DNA of 64,000 bases from Gammaproteobacteria bacterium (GTDB lineage: Bacteria; Pseudomonadota; Gammaproteobacteria; Pseudomonadales; Azotimanducaceae). The position numbers were made by a program, and so were the translations under genes. The stretch is taken from the NCBI GenBank assembly GCA_026707945.1, contig JAPOVV010000077.1, positions 186,001 through 250,000 on the forward strand, read 5' to 3'. Shown here one piece after another: positions 54,986 through 63,896 of this stretch (positions are counted from its first letter, which is position 1; each line of letters begins with the position of its first letter). A model generated the notes under the pieces. The model searched no databases. It was given only the letters and a program-made list of their open reading frames with translations, and was not told the DNA's origin.

Positions 54986-57094
54986 GTGTCGAACTTCGCT
55001 CACCTCACTAGCATAGGGTTTCGCTGTCAGCGACTGCTCGAAGTCGTGATCGCATCTTGCTTTGCCTTTGTATCTATTTCAATAGCGGCGCAACAAACCG
55101 TCGGGACGTCTCAACCTGCTCCCAAACTCTTAGATGCCATCAGTGACCAAACACTTTTTCTCAATCCTGTGTACGTCGAAGCTGCGGGATCGGTTGCGTC
55201 ACAAAGGATTTATTTACGGGATCTACATCTATCTTTCGGAGAGTCAACCGATCAGAAGTTCTCCGCCTATCCGTACAACAAGTCGGTAGCAGACGCATGG
55301 GTTGTTGAGAACTTTCTCATCGTATTAGCGAAATCAGTCGGCTCCGCACAGGTCGCTGTAACAGCTTCCAATGAATTCGGGTCAATGATCGACTGGTTTA
55401 TCGTCCACGTCGAGGAGCGCAAAGAGACGGAACGTTCGAATCAGGCGAAAGCAGTCTTTCAGTCTGAATTCTTGACGGCGCCTATTAGCTTCAAGAGCGA
55501 AATTACTCTGCGATTGCCAGAACTTACTACGGGTTCAGCGAAATACCTCATCGCACCCGACCTACCCTCTGGACTTGTATACGACGAATTAAATAAATCG
55601 ATTCGTGGTCGCCCGGAGGGAGGAATACCCTCATCGACTTATTACTGGATTGGTGTATCAGATTTGGGAGCAGGTATTCAGCAGTTCACTTTCGCTCCTC
55701 ACCAGGAGCGAGAAGTCGAGGCCGCGACATCGAGCGTGTCCACGCCAGTCCTTAGTTTCGAAGAGTCGCTCCCACCAACGATCACAGTCGATTCAGCTAG
55801 TTTCGTAGACCATCGATCGTCAACTTCACCACGTGCCACACCAACGGGATCGGTCGCAGCGTCGCGGCCGTTCCGACCGGAAAGTAGTGATATTTCAACC
55901 CATCAGAATCTCCTGCACGGCGTAACTAGCGCGATGCACTCGCGCTTTCGCGATGTGTCATTGCGACAAGCTGGTTCCGAACCAAGTACATATACCTTGT
56001 GGAACTACGCCAGCACGCGCTACTCTGCCAATTCATCGCGACCTGGCATCGAGCCTTCAGGCATTTACGTGGGTTTCGACACCAAGCTCGTAGAGAACAT
56101 TACGACAGGATTGACCATCAGTTTTGATAGCCAAGGATTCACAAACACCTCACTGCGGAACTCGAATCGCACTCACGACCTGGCAGGAGCGAACCTCGCT
56201 AGCATCCTGCCCTATGCCCGTTGGCACGATGGAAGTGGCGCAGAAATCTGGGGCGTAGTGGGTCTAGCTCGAGATTTGTCAGAATTCGACGGCACTAATG
56301 CGCCGAATTCAGACTTGCGTAGTCGAAATCTTCTCTTAGGCGCTGTAGGATGGCGGCAACTACTCGGTTCAACAGGTAGTGTCCAACTAGCGACGGTTGG
56401 AGACGCGGGTCTCACCATTCCATTGCGCTCAGGCGCAATTGATTCGGATCAAGGGCTATTGACCTACATCGGTTCGCGAAGCCTCAGCGCAGGATTGGAA
56501 ATGTCCTTCTCCGGTGAGCAAGTACAACCGTATGTTGGATTGAGCGGTCGCATAAATAGCAGTCCCGAGACTCGAGACACGTCATTAGAAGCTCTCGGGG
56601 GCGTTCGTTACACCTCGCTAAGCGGCTTAACGTTTGAAGCTGAAGGACGCGCACTTTCAGCCCAAGACGTGTTTGAAGATCCCGAACTGGTGTTCAGCGT
56701 TGCAGCGCATCTAGATCCAGGTCTGCGTGGTGAAGGACTAGCGCTCTCAGTCTCGCCAATGTATGGTGTCAATCGATCTCAAGGGTTCCTAACGCCCGAT
56801 TCGGCGTTTCGCTACTCTCATTACGGAGACGAAAGATTTACCACGAGTCATCAAAATGCTTGGGCGATGAGCGGCTCGCTAAGTTACGGCGTACCGGTTG
56901 GTGGCACTGGCGTTATCACGCCTTTCGGGCAAATCGCGATTTCGACCCTCAACCAAACGCGTATGGGAGTTCGTGTAGCGCTTAATTCAAGCCTTGACCG
57001 ATTGTTCAATCTCGAGATCGCGACCGTACAGTCTCGATTTGATCAGCAGGAGTTCGACAAAGGCGTCGACATTCAGCTCCGGCTTGTCTTCTAA
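54986..57094 (+). CDS. Putative outer-membrane protein: Ig/cadherin-like N-terminus and beta-barrel C-terminus
   Basis: A long frame opens inside the terminator at 54803, but that part cannot be transcribed from the small gene and lacks a signal sequence. GTG 54986 starts a plausible signal peptide (hydrophobic LLEVVIASCFAFVSISIA, cleaved near AQQ). Two cadherin/dystroglycan-type or putative-Ig repeats follow (LVLAK-like segment with VTASNEFGS, then LPSGLVYDELNKSIRGRP). A Ser/Thr-rich linker comes before about 300 C-terminal residues of alternating beta strands ending IQLRLVF. This is an outer-membrane barrel of autotransporter-like style. The 702-residue product has no recognised enzymatic motif. 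The passenger may bind a ligand or surface. Confidence 0.7.
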   Translation: MSNFAHLTSIGFRCQRLLEVVIASCFAFVSISIAAQQTVGTSQPAPKLLDAISDQTLFLNPVYVEAAGSVASQRIYLRDLHLSFGESTDQKFSAYPYNKSVADAWVVENFLIVLAKSVGSAQVAVTASNEFGSMIDWFIVHVEERKETERSNQAKAVFQSEFLTAPISFKSEITLRLPELTTGSAKYLIAPDLPSGLVYDELNKSIRGRPEGGIPSSTYYWIGVSDLGAGIQQFTFAPHQEREVEAATSSVSTPVLSFEESLPPTITVDSASFVDHRSSTSPRATPTGSVAASRPFRPESSDISTHQNLLHGVTSAMHSRFRDVSLRQAGSEPSTYTLWNYASTRYSANSSRPGIEPSGIYVGFDTKLVENITTGLTISFDSQGFTNTSLRNSNRTHDLAGANLASILPYARWHDGSGAEIWGVVGLARDLSEFDGTNAPNSDLRSRNLLLGAVGWRQLLGSTGSVQLATVGDAGLTIPLRSGAIDSDQGLLTYIGSRSLSAGLEMSFSGEQVQPYVGLSGRINSSPETRDTSLEALGGVRYTSLSGLTFEAEGRALSAQDVFEDPELVFSVAAHLDPGLRGEGLALSVSPMYGVNRSQGFLTPDSAFRYSHYGDERFTTSHQNAWAMSGSLSYGVPVGGTGVITPFGQIAISTLNQTRMGVRVALNSSLDRLFNLEIATVQSRFDQQEFDKGVDIQLRLVF

Positions 57095-57146
57095 GTGAGC
57101 TACCTCTACTTGAGCGTCAATTGAGCTAGCTCTCCTCGTCATCAAC

Positions 57147-57632
57147 GTGCCTAAATTCGCGCCGTACTGTTTTGTGACGGTCACCGACCAAAAGGCGCTC
57201 GATGCGGTCCATGAATCCGGTTCAAGCAATGGGTCATTTCGAGATCGCCATCCATGGCTAGTCGCACGGGAGCTACTTGAACTAGCAAGTTCAAACGAAG
57301 AGCTAGTACCCATCGTGTTCGTCGTTGAACCAGACCTTAAACTGAAAGATTGGGCAATTGTTCGTGACATAGACGTCGTCACGTATTCGGGTCAAGCCTA
57401 CGAGACCCAATGTGCGTTTGAACGCCTGCGTCCCGTCAATCCAATTTTCGAAGCACTCGATAGCATAGTATTGCTGCCATCAAGCGAGCAGGTTCACCGT
57501 GAGACGCTTGAACCGATTCGGAAGTATCGACAACACCTCGACGACGTACACGTATTTCCTTACGCTATTTGTGAAACACCAGCGTTTGCGTATACGGAAG
57601 CCGACATCGAGTCGGCGAAGCCAGCCTACTAG
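57147..57632 (+). CDS. Hypothetical protein
   Basis: This is a 161-residue soluble protein with no signal peptide or membrane helix, starting at GTG. It has blocks VTVTDQKALDAVHESG, WLVARELLELASSNEELVPIVFVVEP and FPYAICETPAF, but I recognise no family. The 4-base overlap with the convergent aldolase gene (57629-57632) and a continuous open frame suggest it is real, though support is only moderate. It lies 52 bases after the barrel gene, which could place it in the same transcript. Confidence 0.5.
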   Translation: MPKFAPYCFVTVTDQKALDAVHESGSSNGSFRDRHPWLVARELLELASSNEELVPIVFVVEPDLKLKDWAIVRDIDVVTYSGQAYETQCAFERLRPVNPIFEALDSIVLLPSSEQVHRETLEPIRKYRQHLDDVHVFPYAICETPAFAYTEADIESAKPAY

Positions 57633-58420
57633 TAACCTGAAGCTTCGCGTTTTGCCTCACTGACTTCCTTGGCTTGCGCGAGTTGCGCGCTCGCCGCACC
57701 AGCAAGGAAAGCACTGTCCGTTCCTAGCGTAACGAGATTGAACCCCTGTTCAAGATATCGTTTGGTCGCATCAAGACTACCTGTGTGGATGCCAGCCGCG
57801 ATGCCATGTTTTTCACATGTCCTGCGAATGAGTTCAACGGTATCGATGTGCTTTTGGTCTTGACTTCCGGTTGTCGGGCTCAAACCTAGCGCATAGCCTA
57901 GATCGGAGGGACCAATGTATATTCCATCGAGCCCAGGGGTCGAAGCGATTTCGTCCAGATTTTCAATTCCGTCGGCGGTTTCAACCATCGCCACGCACGC
58001 GATCTGATCATTTGCTTCATGCGTGTACCCCCGCCCGCCATACATGGCCGCTCGGATCGGACCGAAAGATCGATGACCAACCGGTGGATAGCGGCAGGAG
58101 TCGACAGCTAACGCTGCCTCTTCTCGATTGTTGACCATTGGAACGATCACACCGTAAGCGCCTGCATCCAACGCTTTCATGATCTCATACGGCTCGTTCC
58201 AAGGTACCCTGACAAAGGGGATTGAGTCGTAATTCGAGATTGCAGGCAGCATGTATTTGAGATCGTCGTAGCTCAACATACCGTGCTGTAGGTCGACACA
58301 TAGGTAGTCAAACCCGAGATTAGACATCGTTTCCGCCGTGTATGAATTGCCGATACTGAGCCAGCCGCCCACAGATTGTCCGCCTTTTCGCCATGATGTA
58401 AGTACAGTGTTCTCTCGCAT
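57629..58420 (-). CDS. HpcH/HpaI-family aldolase
   Basis: This is a class II pyruvate/2-oxo acid aldolase of the HpaI/citrate lyase superfamily. The TIM-barrel motifs are GFDYLCVDLQHGMLSYDD (catalytic histidine), IPFVRVPWNEPYEIMKALDAGAYGVIVPMVNN, VAMVETADGIENLDEI (metal-binding glutamate) and IYIGPSDLGYALG (metal-binding aspartate). The 263 residues match the family. It likely splits a 4-hydroxy-2-oxo acid to pyruvate and an aldehyde. It diverges from the acyl-CoA ligase gene across 170 bases, so a common control is possible. Confidence 0.88.
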   Translation of the reverse strand: MRENTVLTSWRKGGQSVGGWLSIGNSYTAETMSNLGFDYLCVDLQHGMLSYDDLKYMLPAISNYDSIPFVRVPWNEPYEIMKALDAGAYGVIVPMVNNREEAALAVDSCRYPPVGHRSFGPIRAAMYGGRGYTHEANDQIACVAMVETADGIENLDEIASTPGLDGIYIGPSDLGYALGLSPTTGSQDQKHIDTVELIRRTCEKHGIAAGIHTGSLDATKRYLEQGFNLVTLGTDSAFLAGAASAQLAQAKEVSEAKREASGY

Positions 58421-58590
58421 GATCGTTCTCGCTCCAGGTAGACAATGGCTGCTTCGCGCACGTCAGACGAAGTGCCTATACGATGGTTCGGCGGCGATTT
58501 TAGCGAGGCTTCCAATATCATTCCTCGCTTCGCAAATCTTCAGAACCTCATATGAAGGCGCACGCGCGTTCCAAAGGAACGATCTAGACC

Positions 58591-60312
58591 ATGGCGAGTA
58601 ATACATCGCTCGAACGCGCAATTGCAGACGTAACTGCCCCTGGCAAACCATTCGAAACCGAAACCGTCCACGTAAACGGCGTGGATTTCATCGGTTTTGT
58701 AAACGCGCCGACCAATCTTCGCGAGCTTTACCGTTCGGGGTTACGACATGATGTCGATTTTTATGTCTACGACGACGAGCGCTACTCCTTTAACGATGCT
58801 TGGAAGATCTCGGCCCAAGTAGCTAATACGCTAATTGCCCGAGGTATTAGCCCTGGCGACCGCGTTGGTGTTTCTCTTCGAAACTATCCCGAATGGATAT
58901 TCGCATTCATGGGTATCACCTCTATGGGAGGTATCGCCGTCGCCATGAACGCGTGGTGGTCTGCGGAAGAAATGGAATACGGTATCGAGGATAGCGGGTT
59001 GAAGTTGCTATTTGTCGATCGAGAACGACTTGAGCGCGTCGGTCCACTGGCTAGTGAACTAGGTATCGAGCTAGTTACGGTGCGATGCGAGCACGAATCC
59101 TTCCCTACGTGGGATGCGTTCATTGAAGGCAGTAGCGATGCAATGCCTGAAAACGATATTGCTCCAGAGGACAATGCAACCCTCCTCTACACATCGGGTT
59201 CGACTGCGCACCCTAAAGGGGTTTTGTCAACACACTGTTCGATTTGCAATGCACTACTCGGTTGGGAAGCGGCCGGAGCCGTTGGATATCAACTAACGGT
59301 CAACGAAAATCCAGCACTCGCGGAACACGTGAGGACAGTCCAACCATCAAAACCCGCGTTCCCACCCTCAACCATCCTATCCGTACCGCTGTTCCACGTA
59401 ACCGGCCTGGTTGTTCAATTTCTGTCCTCGTTTCGTTACGGACGTAAATTGGTGGGAATGTACAAATGGGATGTCGAGCGTGCTTTACAAATCATCGAAG
59501 CTGAACGTATCACATCATTCAATGGCGTCCCGACTATGTCTTACGAACTCGTGAAGTCGGCGTCCCTCGGTAATTACGACCTAAGTAGCCTGCAAAGTGC
59601 CGGTGGTGGCGGCGCAGCGATGGCACCAGAGCAAGCTAAGGAAATTGACAAGAAGATCGCAAAAGGAGCATCCGGCACTGGTTGGGGGATGACAGAAACC
59701 CAAGGTCTCGCGACCAGTATCGGTGGGCCGGCATTCACTCTTCGGCCTCGAAGCTGTGGTCGTGCACTACCACCGCTTGTAAAAGTGAAAGCCGTCAACG
59801 AAGAAGGTATGGATCTACCGCCGTTTGAGACGGGCGAGCTATGCATTTGGGGAATCCAGAATTTCAGCGGCTATTGGAACAACCTCGATGCAACGCGAGA
59901 AACGCTCGTTGACGGATGGGTGCACACTGGTGATGTCGGCCACCTAGACGACGAAGGTTACGTCTATATCACAGATCGAATGAAAGATATCGTGATTCGA
60001 GGTGGGGAAAACATCGGCTGTCAAGAAGTAGAAGCCGTGCTTTACGAGCATCCTCACGTGGCGGAGGCCAGCGTATTCGGTATCCCTGATGAACGACTCG
60101 GAGAGACGGTCGCAGCAGTGGTATGCCTCGAGCCTAATACCCGCCTCAATGAAGACGATTTAAAAGAATTTGCGAGCGAAAGACTAGCTCAGTTTAAGGT
60201 CCCATCCCGCATTTGGATAGGTCATGATCGACTACCTCGAACCGCTTCTGAAAAGATCTTCAAACGTCAAATTCGTGAAGAAACTCTCAAAAATTTAGAT
60301 TTGGAAAAGTAA
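58591..60312 (+). CDS. Acyl-CoA synthetase (AMP-dependent ligase)
   Basis: This enzyme activates a carboxylic acid with ATP and CoA. The adenylation motifs are LLYTSGSTAHPKG (198-210), GWGMTETQG (motif A5), the GYWNN..HTGDVGHLDDEGYVY block, RMKDIVIRGGENI and the C-terminal catalytic lysine in RTASEKIFKRQ. The 573 residues fit medium- or aromatic-acid ligases. Substrate is not decided. The next gene starts 3 bases after the stop, so the ligase and the 2-hydroxyacid dehydrogenase form an operon. Confidence 0.9.
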   Translation: MASNTSLERAIADVTAPGKPFETETVHVNGVDFIGFVNAPTNLRELYRSGLRHDVDFYVYDDERYSFNDAWKISAQVANTLIARGISPGDRVGVSLRNYPEWIFAFMGITSMGGIAVAMNAWWSAEEMEYGIEDSGLKLLFVDRERLERVGPLASELGIELVTVRCEHESFPTWDAFIEGSSDAMPENDIAPEDNATLLYTSGSTAHPKGVLSTHCSICNALLGWEAAGAVGYQLTVNENPALAEHVRTVQPSKPAFPPSTILSVPLFHVTGLVVQFLSSFRYGRKLVGMYKWDVERALQIIEAERITSFNGVPTMSYELVKSASLGNYDLSSLQSAGGGGAAMAPEQAKEIDKKIAKGASGTGWGMTETQGLATSIGGPAFTLRPRSCGRALPPLVKVKAVNEEGMDLPPFETGELCIWGIQNFSGYWNNLDATRETLVDGWVHTGDVGHLDDEGYVYITDRMKDIVIRGGENIGCQEVEAVLYEHPHVAEASVFGIPDERLGETVAAVVCLEPNTRLNEDDLKEFASERLAQFKVPSRIWIGHDRLPRTASEKIFKRQIREETLKNLDLEK

Positions 60313-60315
60313 CCA

Positions 60316-61371
60316 ATGAGTCACAAGAAAAAGGTGGCGATGCAGCTACCACGTATTGCTGAAGTCACGAACCTCGACGAGAAATACTCGCTTGAATTAG
60401 AAGCATTACGACCCGTCGCAGATATCGTTGAAGTCGCCTCTCCGACGCCTCTGGATTTTGCCGAAGGTGCGAAAGAATGCGACGCGATCATCACGTCATG
60501 GGGCATTCGAATTAGTAAGGACGTCATCGATCGACTAGAAAACGTCGTGGTCATAGGTCTAGGTAGCGTCGGCGTTGACATGGTGGATGTCGATGCAGCG
60601 ACAGATGCAGGAATCGTTGTTACGAACACGCCTGATGTGTTCATAGAGGAAGTAGCGGATCACGCGATGGCGTTGCTGTTGAACTCGATTCGCCGCACCA
60701 AGGAGATGACCATTTTCGCGGCCGAAAACGAATGGCACAAAGGTCGGCCATTGTTGAACCACGTACCTCGTTTGATGGGCCGGACGCTCGGTTTGGTCTC
60801 GTTTGGGAACGTAGCTCGATGCACTGCAAAACGAGCGCAAGCGTTTGGACTGCACGTCATTGCACATGATCCTTACGTGAGCGAATTAACGATGAGTGAA
60901 TTTGGTGTCGAGCCAGTGGCGTGGGGCGAGTTGCTCGAACGATCGGACTACATTAGTATCCACTCACCACACAACGAAGAAACCGAGCATTCAGTAAATG
61001 TCGACGCGTTCAATCGTATGAAAGATGGCGTGGTGATCGTGAATACCGCACGTGGTCCTATCGTGAAGGAGACGGATCTGATCGATGCGATTAATAGCGG
61101 AAAAGTACAAGCAGCGGGTCTTGACGTTCTAGAGCAAGAACCGCCTGATCCACAAAACCCCCTGCTCAACATGCCCCAGGTCACAGTGACGCCTCACGTC
61201 GCATCTGCGAGTACTCGCATGCGTCCTACGGCGCGTAGGCGTGTCGGTCATGAGGTTTCGCTCGTGCTACGAGGCAAGTGGCCTATGAGTTGTGTAAATC
61301 CAACGGTCCTTCCGAAGACTCCGCTCGAGCGATGGCAACCTGTCCCGATGCTCCGCGGGCCAAATCGTTGA
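60316..61371 (+). CDS. D-isomer-specific 2-hydroxyacid dehydrogenase
   Basis: This is an NAD-dependent dehydrogenase of the 3-phosphoglycerate dehydrogenase/CtBP type, 351 residues. The catalytic residues are Arg246 in NTARGPI, Glu275 in DVLEQEP and His294 in TPHVA. The dinucleotide loop is GLVSFGNVAR (159-168), with Ser where the first glycine is usual. It lacks the C-terminal ACT domain of SerA, so it is probably not the serine-pathway enzyme. It is in an operon with the acyl-CoA ligase; the natural substrate is unknown. Confidence 0.87.
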   Translation: MSHKKKVAMQLPRIAEVTNLDEKYSLELEALRPVADIVEVASPTPLDFAEGAKECDAIITSWGIRISKDVIDRLENVVVIGLGSVGVDMVDVDAATDAGIVVTNTPDVFIEEVADHAMALLLNSIRRTKEMTIFAAENEWHKGRPLLNHVPRLMGRTLGLVSFGNVARCTAKRAQAFGLHVIAHDPYVSELTMSEFGVEPVAWGELLERSDYISIHSPHNEETEHSVNVDAFNRMKDGVVIVNTARGPIVKETDLIDAINSGKVQAAGLDVLEQEPPDPQNPLLNMPQVTVTPHVASASTRMRPTARRRVGHEVSLVLRGKWPMSCVNPTVLPKTPLERWQPVPMLRGPNR

Positions 61372-61421
61372 TCGCCGCCTTAATATGAATCTCGAATCTC
61401 AGGACAGGCTTTGAGTCGATC

Positions 61422-62093
61422 CTACCCCTCGATTACGAATGTCGTAAGCCAATGACCTTCAATTCGATGGAAATACCCGCGGGCGTGCTCTAACAAGCGT
61501 GACGCTTTGAAGTCTTTCTGAGTTTGCGCCGTGAACGAAAGTGCATCCTCATCAACCTTTAGGCTTACATCTCGAAAGCCGAGGAACTCTCCTGTAATAG
61601 GGTTCGTCGCTTTATAGATCGCTTCTTTCGCTGAGAAGAGAGCGGTTCGCCATTCCGGAAGTTGAAGCGAGTTGATCCAGCCAATTTCATCCTCGTCAAG
61701 CACCCGATTCGCGACACGCTCGTCGACAGCACTGATTACTTCAATGTCTACGCCGATACCACGATATTGCATGGCACTCGCGACAGCACTTACCGCAAGG
61801 TGATCCGTATGTGAGATACTGCCTACGACGAACTCCGGCCATACAGGTCGTCGTTCATTTCGCAGGATTGGTCGAAGAGAGATACCAAGATGTGTAAGCG
61901 CGGCCTTAGCGAGTCGCCTACCGGTAGCGAAAGAATTTTGCCTGGATGGATTCGAATCACGAACTAGATCGTGCTCCTCAGGTGATAGCTCCTTGGTATG
62001 GTCGCTTACGCGCCCAAGCACCATATACATACCGGGGACTTCTGCAGGATCGGTGTGAATCTCCGGGATACCATCCAAACAGAACAGATTCAT
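61422..62093 (-). CDS. 4'-phosphopantetheinyl transferase (EntD/Sfp-type)
   Basis: PPTases attach the phosphopantetheine arm of CoA to carrier proteins. The signatures are RRPVWPEFVVGSISHTDHLAV, YRGIGVDIEVI and LFSAKEAIYKAT, which bind the metal and CoA. The 223 residues match the EntD-type group rather than the 125-residue AcpS type. No carrier-protein gene or synthetase is adjacent; it may serve a fatty acid, polyketide or siderophore system elsewhere. It lies just downstream of tRNA-Leu in the same direction. Confidence 0.9.
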   Translation of the reverse strand: MNLFCLDGIPEIHTDPAEVPGMYMVLGRVSDHTKELSPEEHDLVRDSNPSRQNSFATGRRLAKAALTHLGISLRPILRNERRPVWPEFVVGSISHTDHLAVSAVASAMQYRGIGVDIEVISAVDERVANRVLDEDEIGWINSLQLPEWRTALFSAKEAIYKATNPITGEFLGFRDVSLKVDEDALSFTAQTQKDFKASRLLEHARGYFHRIEGHWLTTFVIEG

Positions 62094-62118
62094 ATGTGCG
62101 CTCTTGTTATCTCCCGGA

Positions 62119-62204
62119 TGGTGCCCAGAGAGGGATTTGAACCCTCACGCCACGAAGGCACTGGCTTCTAAGGCCAGCTTGTCTACCAATTCCAACACCT
62201 GGGC
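62119..62204 (-). tRNA. tRNA-Leu (anticodon UAG)
   Basis: An 86-base class II tRNA reads GCCCAGG at the 5' end, pairing with TCTGGGC, and has an encoded ACCA end. The anticodon stem is CTGGC/GCCAG with loop CTTAGAA, so the anticodon is UAG, which decodes CUN leucine codons. A long variable arm and the GGTTCAAAT T-loop are present. No ribosomal RNA or other tRNA is nearby. Confidence 0.96.
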
Positions 62205-62424
62205 AACCTGTCAGGCTGAGCGTGTCCGCACCAGCCAGTTGGAAATTATGGACAGTGGAAACGAACCCGCCTTCTTCTCACGATGAATATTCACACTAAC
62301 GGGATTTCCGTTTGACGCGGTTAGGTCAGACGCAAATCGGTTTCTTTCAGAATCCTGTCCGTTCACAAAGCGACAAACGTCGACCCCTATAAATAGCAGC
62401 GCTATCAATTGGATACCAATCACC

Positions 62425-63252
62425 GTGGAAAAACGACTGTCTGGAAAAGTTGCCTGGGTTACCGGTTCATCAAGAGGAATCGGCCGAGTCGTCGCAACCC
62501 ACTTAGCAGATCTTGGTGCGAGCGTAGCTGTACATGGCACGACACCCACGTCAACGCAAGCTTTCAACGAAGCAACCTCGCTTGATGCCGTTGCAAGCGA
62601 AATTGCTGAACAAACCGGGGTTAACGTAGTTGCTGTCCACGGTGACCTTACCGATCCAGATACAGTGGCTGAGAACTATGCGGCTATCAAGGATCAATTA
62701 GGACCGGTTGACATACTGATTAACAACGCCGGTGGAGATATCGGTTCAACGGGTACGTCGGGACCTAATGCAGGTAAACCTCTAGTCAACGATGCAATTG
62801 AGGTTTCTCTAGAAGACGTGCACACCATCCTTGACCGTAATCTCACGACTTGCATACTCGTCTGCAAAGCAGCGGTACCTTCGATGATGGAACGCAACGC
62901 CGGTTGGATAGTCACCATAGGAAGCATCGCCGGGCTATCTGGACATCGATCTGAAGTTGTATATGGAACAGCAAAGGCTGCTGTTCACGAATATACGCGT
63001 TGCTTGGCTGCACAGATGCGTCCATACGGGGTTTATGCGAACGTAATTGCGCCAGGCGAGATCATCACACCTCGTTTTGTTGCAAGTCGCCCGACAAACG
63101 ACGATCGTAAAGTAGAAGTCGGTCCGTTGACGCGTTATGGTTGGCCGATGGAAGTCGCAAAAGCGGTCGAATTTTTCGTTACTTCGGATTCAAGCTACGT
63201 ATCTGGTCAGGTCTTACGCGTCGATGGTGGTGCGCAGATTTTTCCGAGCTAA
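62425..63252 (+). CDS. Short-chain dehydrogenase/reductase (SDR family)
   Basis: This is a classical NAD(P)-dependent SDR of 275 residues. It has the TGSSRGIGR cofactor motif near the N-terminus, NNAGG after DILI, the catalytic serine in IGSIAGLSG, and the YGTAK (YxxxK) catalytic pair, then the C-terminal YVSGQVLRVDGGAQI. The start is GTG at 62425. It resembles FabG-like oxidoreductases of unassigned substrate. It converges on pyrE with 2 bases between. Confidence 0.87.
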   Translation: MEKRLSGKVAWVTGSSRGIGRVVATHLADLGASVAVHGTTPTSTQAFNEATSLDAVASEIAEQTGVNVVAVHGDLTDPDTVAENYAAIKDQLGPVDILINNAGGDIGSTGTSGPNAGKPLVNDAIEVSLEDVHTILDRNLTTCILVCKAAVPSMMERNAGWIVTIGSIAGLSGHRSEVVYGTAKAAVHEYTRCLAAQMRPYGVYANVIAPGEIITPRFVASRPTNDDRKVEVGPLTRYGWPMEVAKAVEFFVTSDSSYVSGQVLRVDGGAQIFPS

Positions 63253-63254
63253 CT

Positions 63255-63896
63255 CTACAGCTTGCAATGGTTTGACGCGTATTCCTGCACCGCGCTTAGC
63301 CACTGCCGGTCAGTCGCATCCGTCTCAAGATAGTTGAGAACGTCGCGTAGGTCTGAAATGGCGTGTACGCTTAGGTGCAGATTTTCTGCTAACGCTTCAG
63401 CCGCCGTTTGGTCCTCATTAGTGAGTTCCAGTCGATCAATGCCCAAGACCATCCCACATAGGATCCCGCCTTCATTTCGAATCATCTCTGCAGCTTCGAT
63501 TTTCGTAGCGCCGTCGACGACAACATCATCGAGAAGCACCACGCGTCGTTCATCCATCGCTTCGCCGATGAGCCAGCCACCTTCGCCATATGCCTTCGAT
63601 TCTTTTCGGTTGAAAGCAACGCCCACTTCCACTCCTTTCGCTGCTAGTGCAATGGCGGTGGTAACCACGAAAGGAATGCCCTTATAAGCTGGTCCGAACA
63701 AGATTTCCGGCTGAAGATCGTGATCTAGGATACACTGGGCGTAGGCCTGTCCGAGTAATGTCAAACCATCTCCGGATGACACGTTTCCAAGATTGAAAAA
63801 GTACGGGCTCTTCTTCCCGGACCTGAGCGTGAAATCTCCGAATTGGAGTACGCCTTCTTCTTTCATAAGTCGTATGAACTGCTGCGCGTTAGTCAT
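63255..63896 (-). CDS. pyrE: Orotate phosphoribosyltransferase
   Basis: PyrE makes orotidine 5'-monophosphate from orotate and PRPP, which pyrH and pyrG then use downstream. The N-terminal FGDFTLRSGKKSPYFFN, the GPAYKGIP segment and the PRPP loop VVLLDDVVVDGATKIEAAE are all typical. The 213 residues match E. coli exactly. It is the last gene in the window, and the 104 bases beyond its start hold no recognised feature. Confidence 0.96.
   Translation of the reverse strand: MTNAQQFIRLMKEEGVLQFGDFTLRSGKKSPYFFNLGNVSSGDGLTLLGQAYAQCILDHDLQPEILFGPAYKGIPFVVTTAIALAAKGVEVGVAFNRKESKAYGEGGWLIGEAMDERRVVLLDDVVVDGATKIEAAEMIRNEGGILCGMVLGIDRLELTNEDQTAAEALAENLHLSVHAISDLRDVLNYLETDATDRQWLSAVQEYASNHCKL

Noticed and set aside
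54253-57632. DUF692/DUF2063 modifying enzyme next to the EGxCG gene
   Set aside because: The neighbours are a FAN1 nuclease, a barrel protein and an unknown protein; none shows the motifs of those families.
50299-63896. Genomic island or prophage in the accessory region
   Set aside because: No integrase, transposase, attachment-site repeat or phage structural gene is present; the lone tRNA-Leu has no flanking repeat seen.
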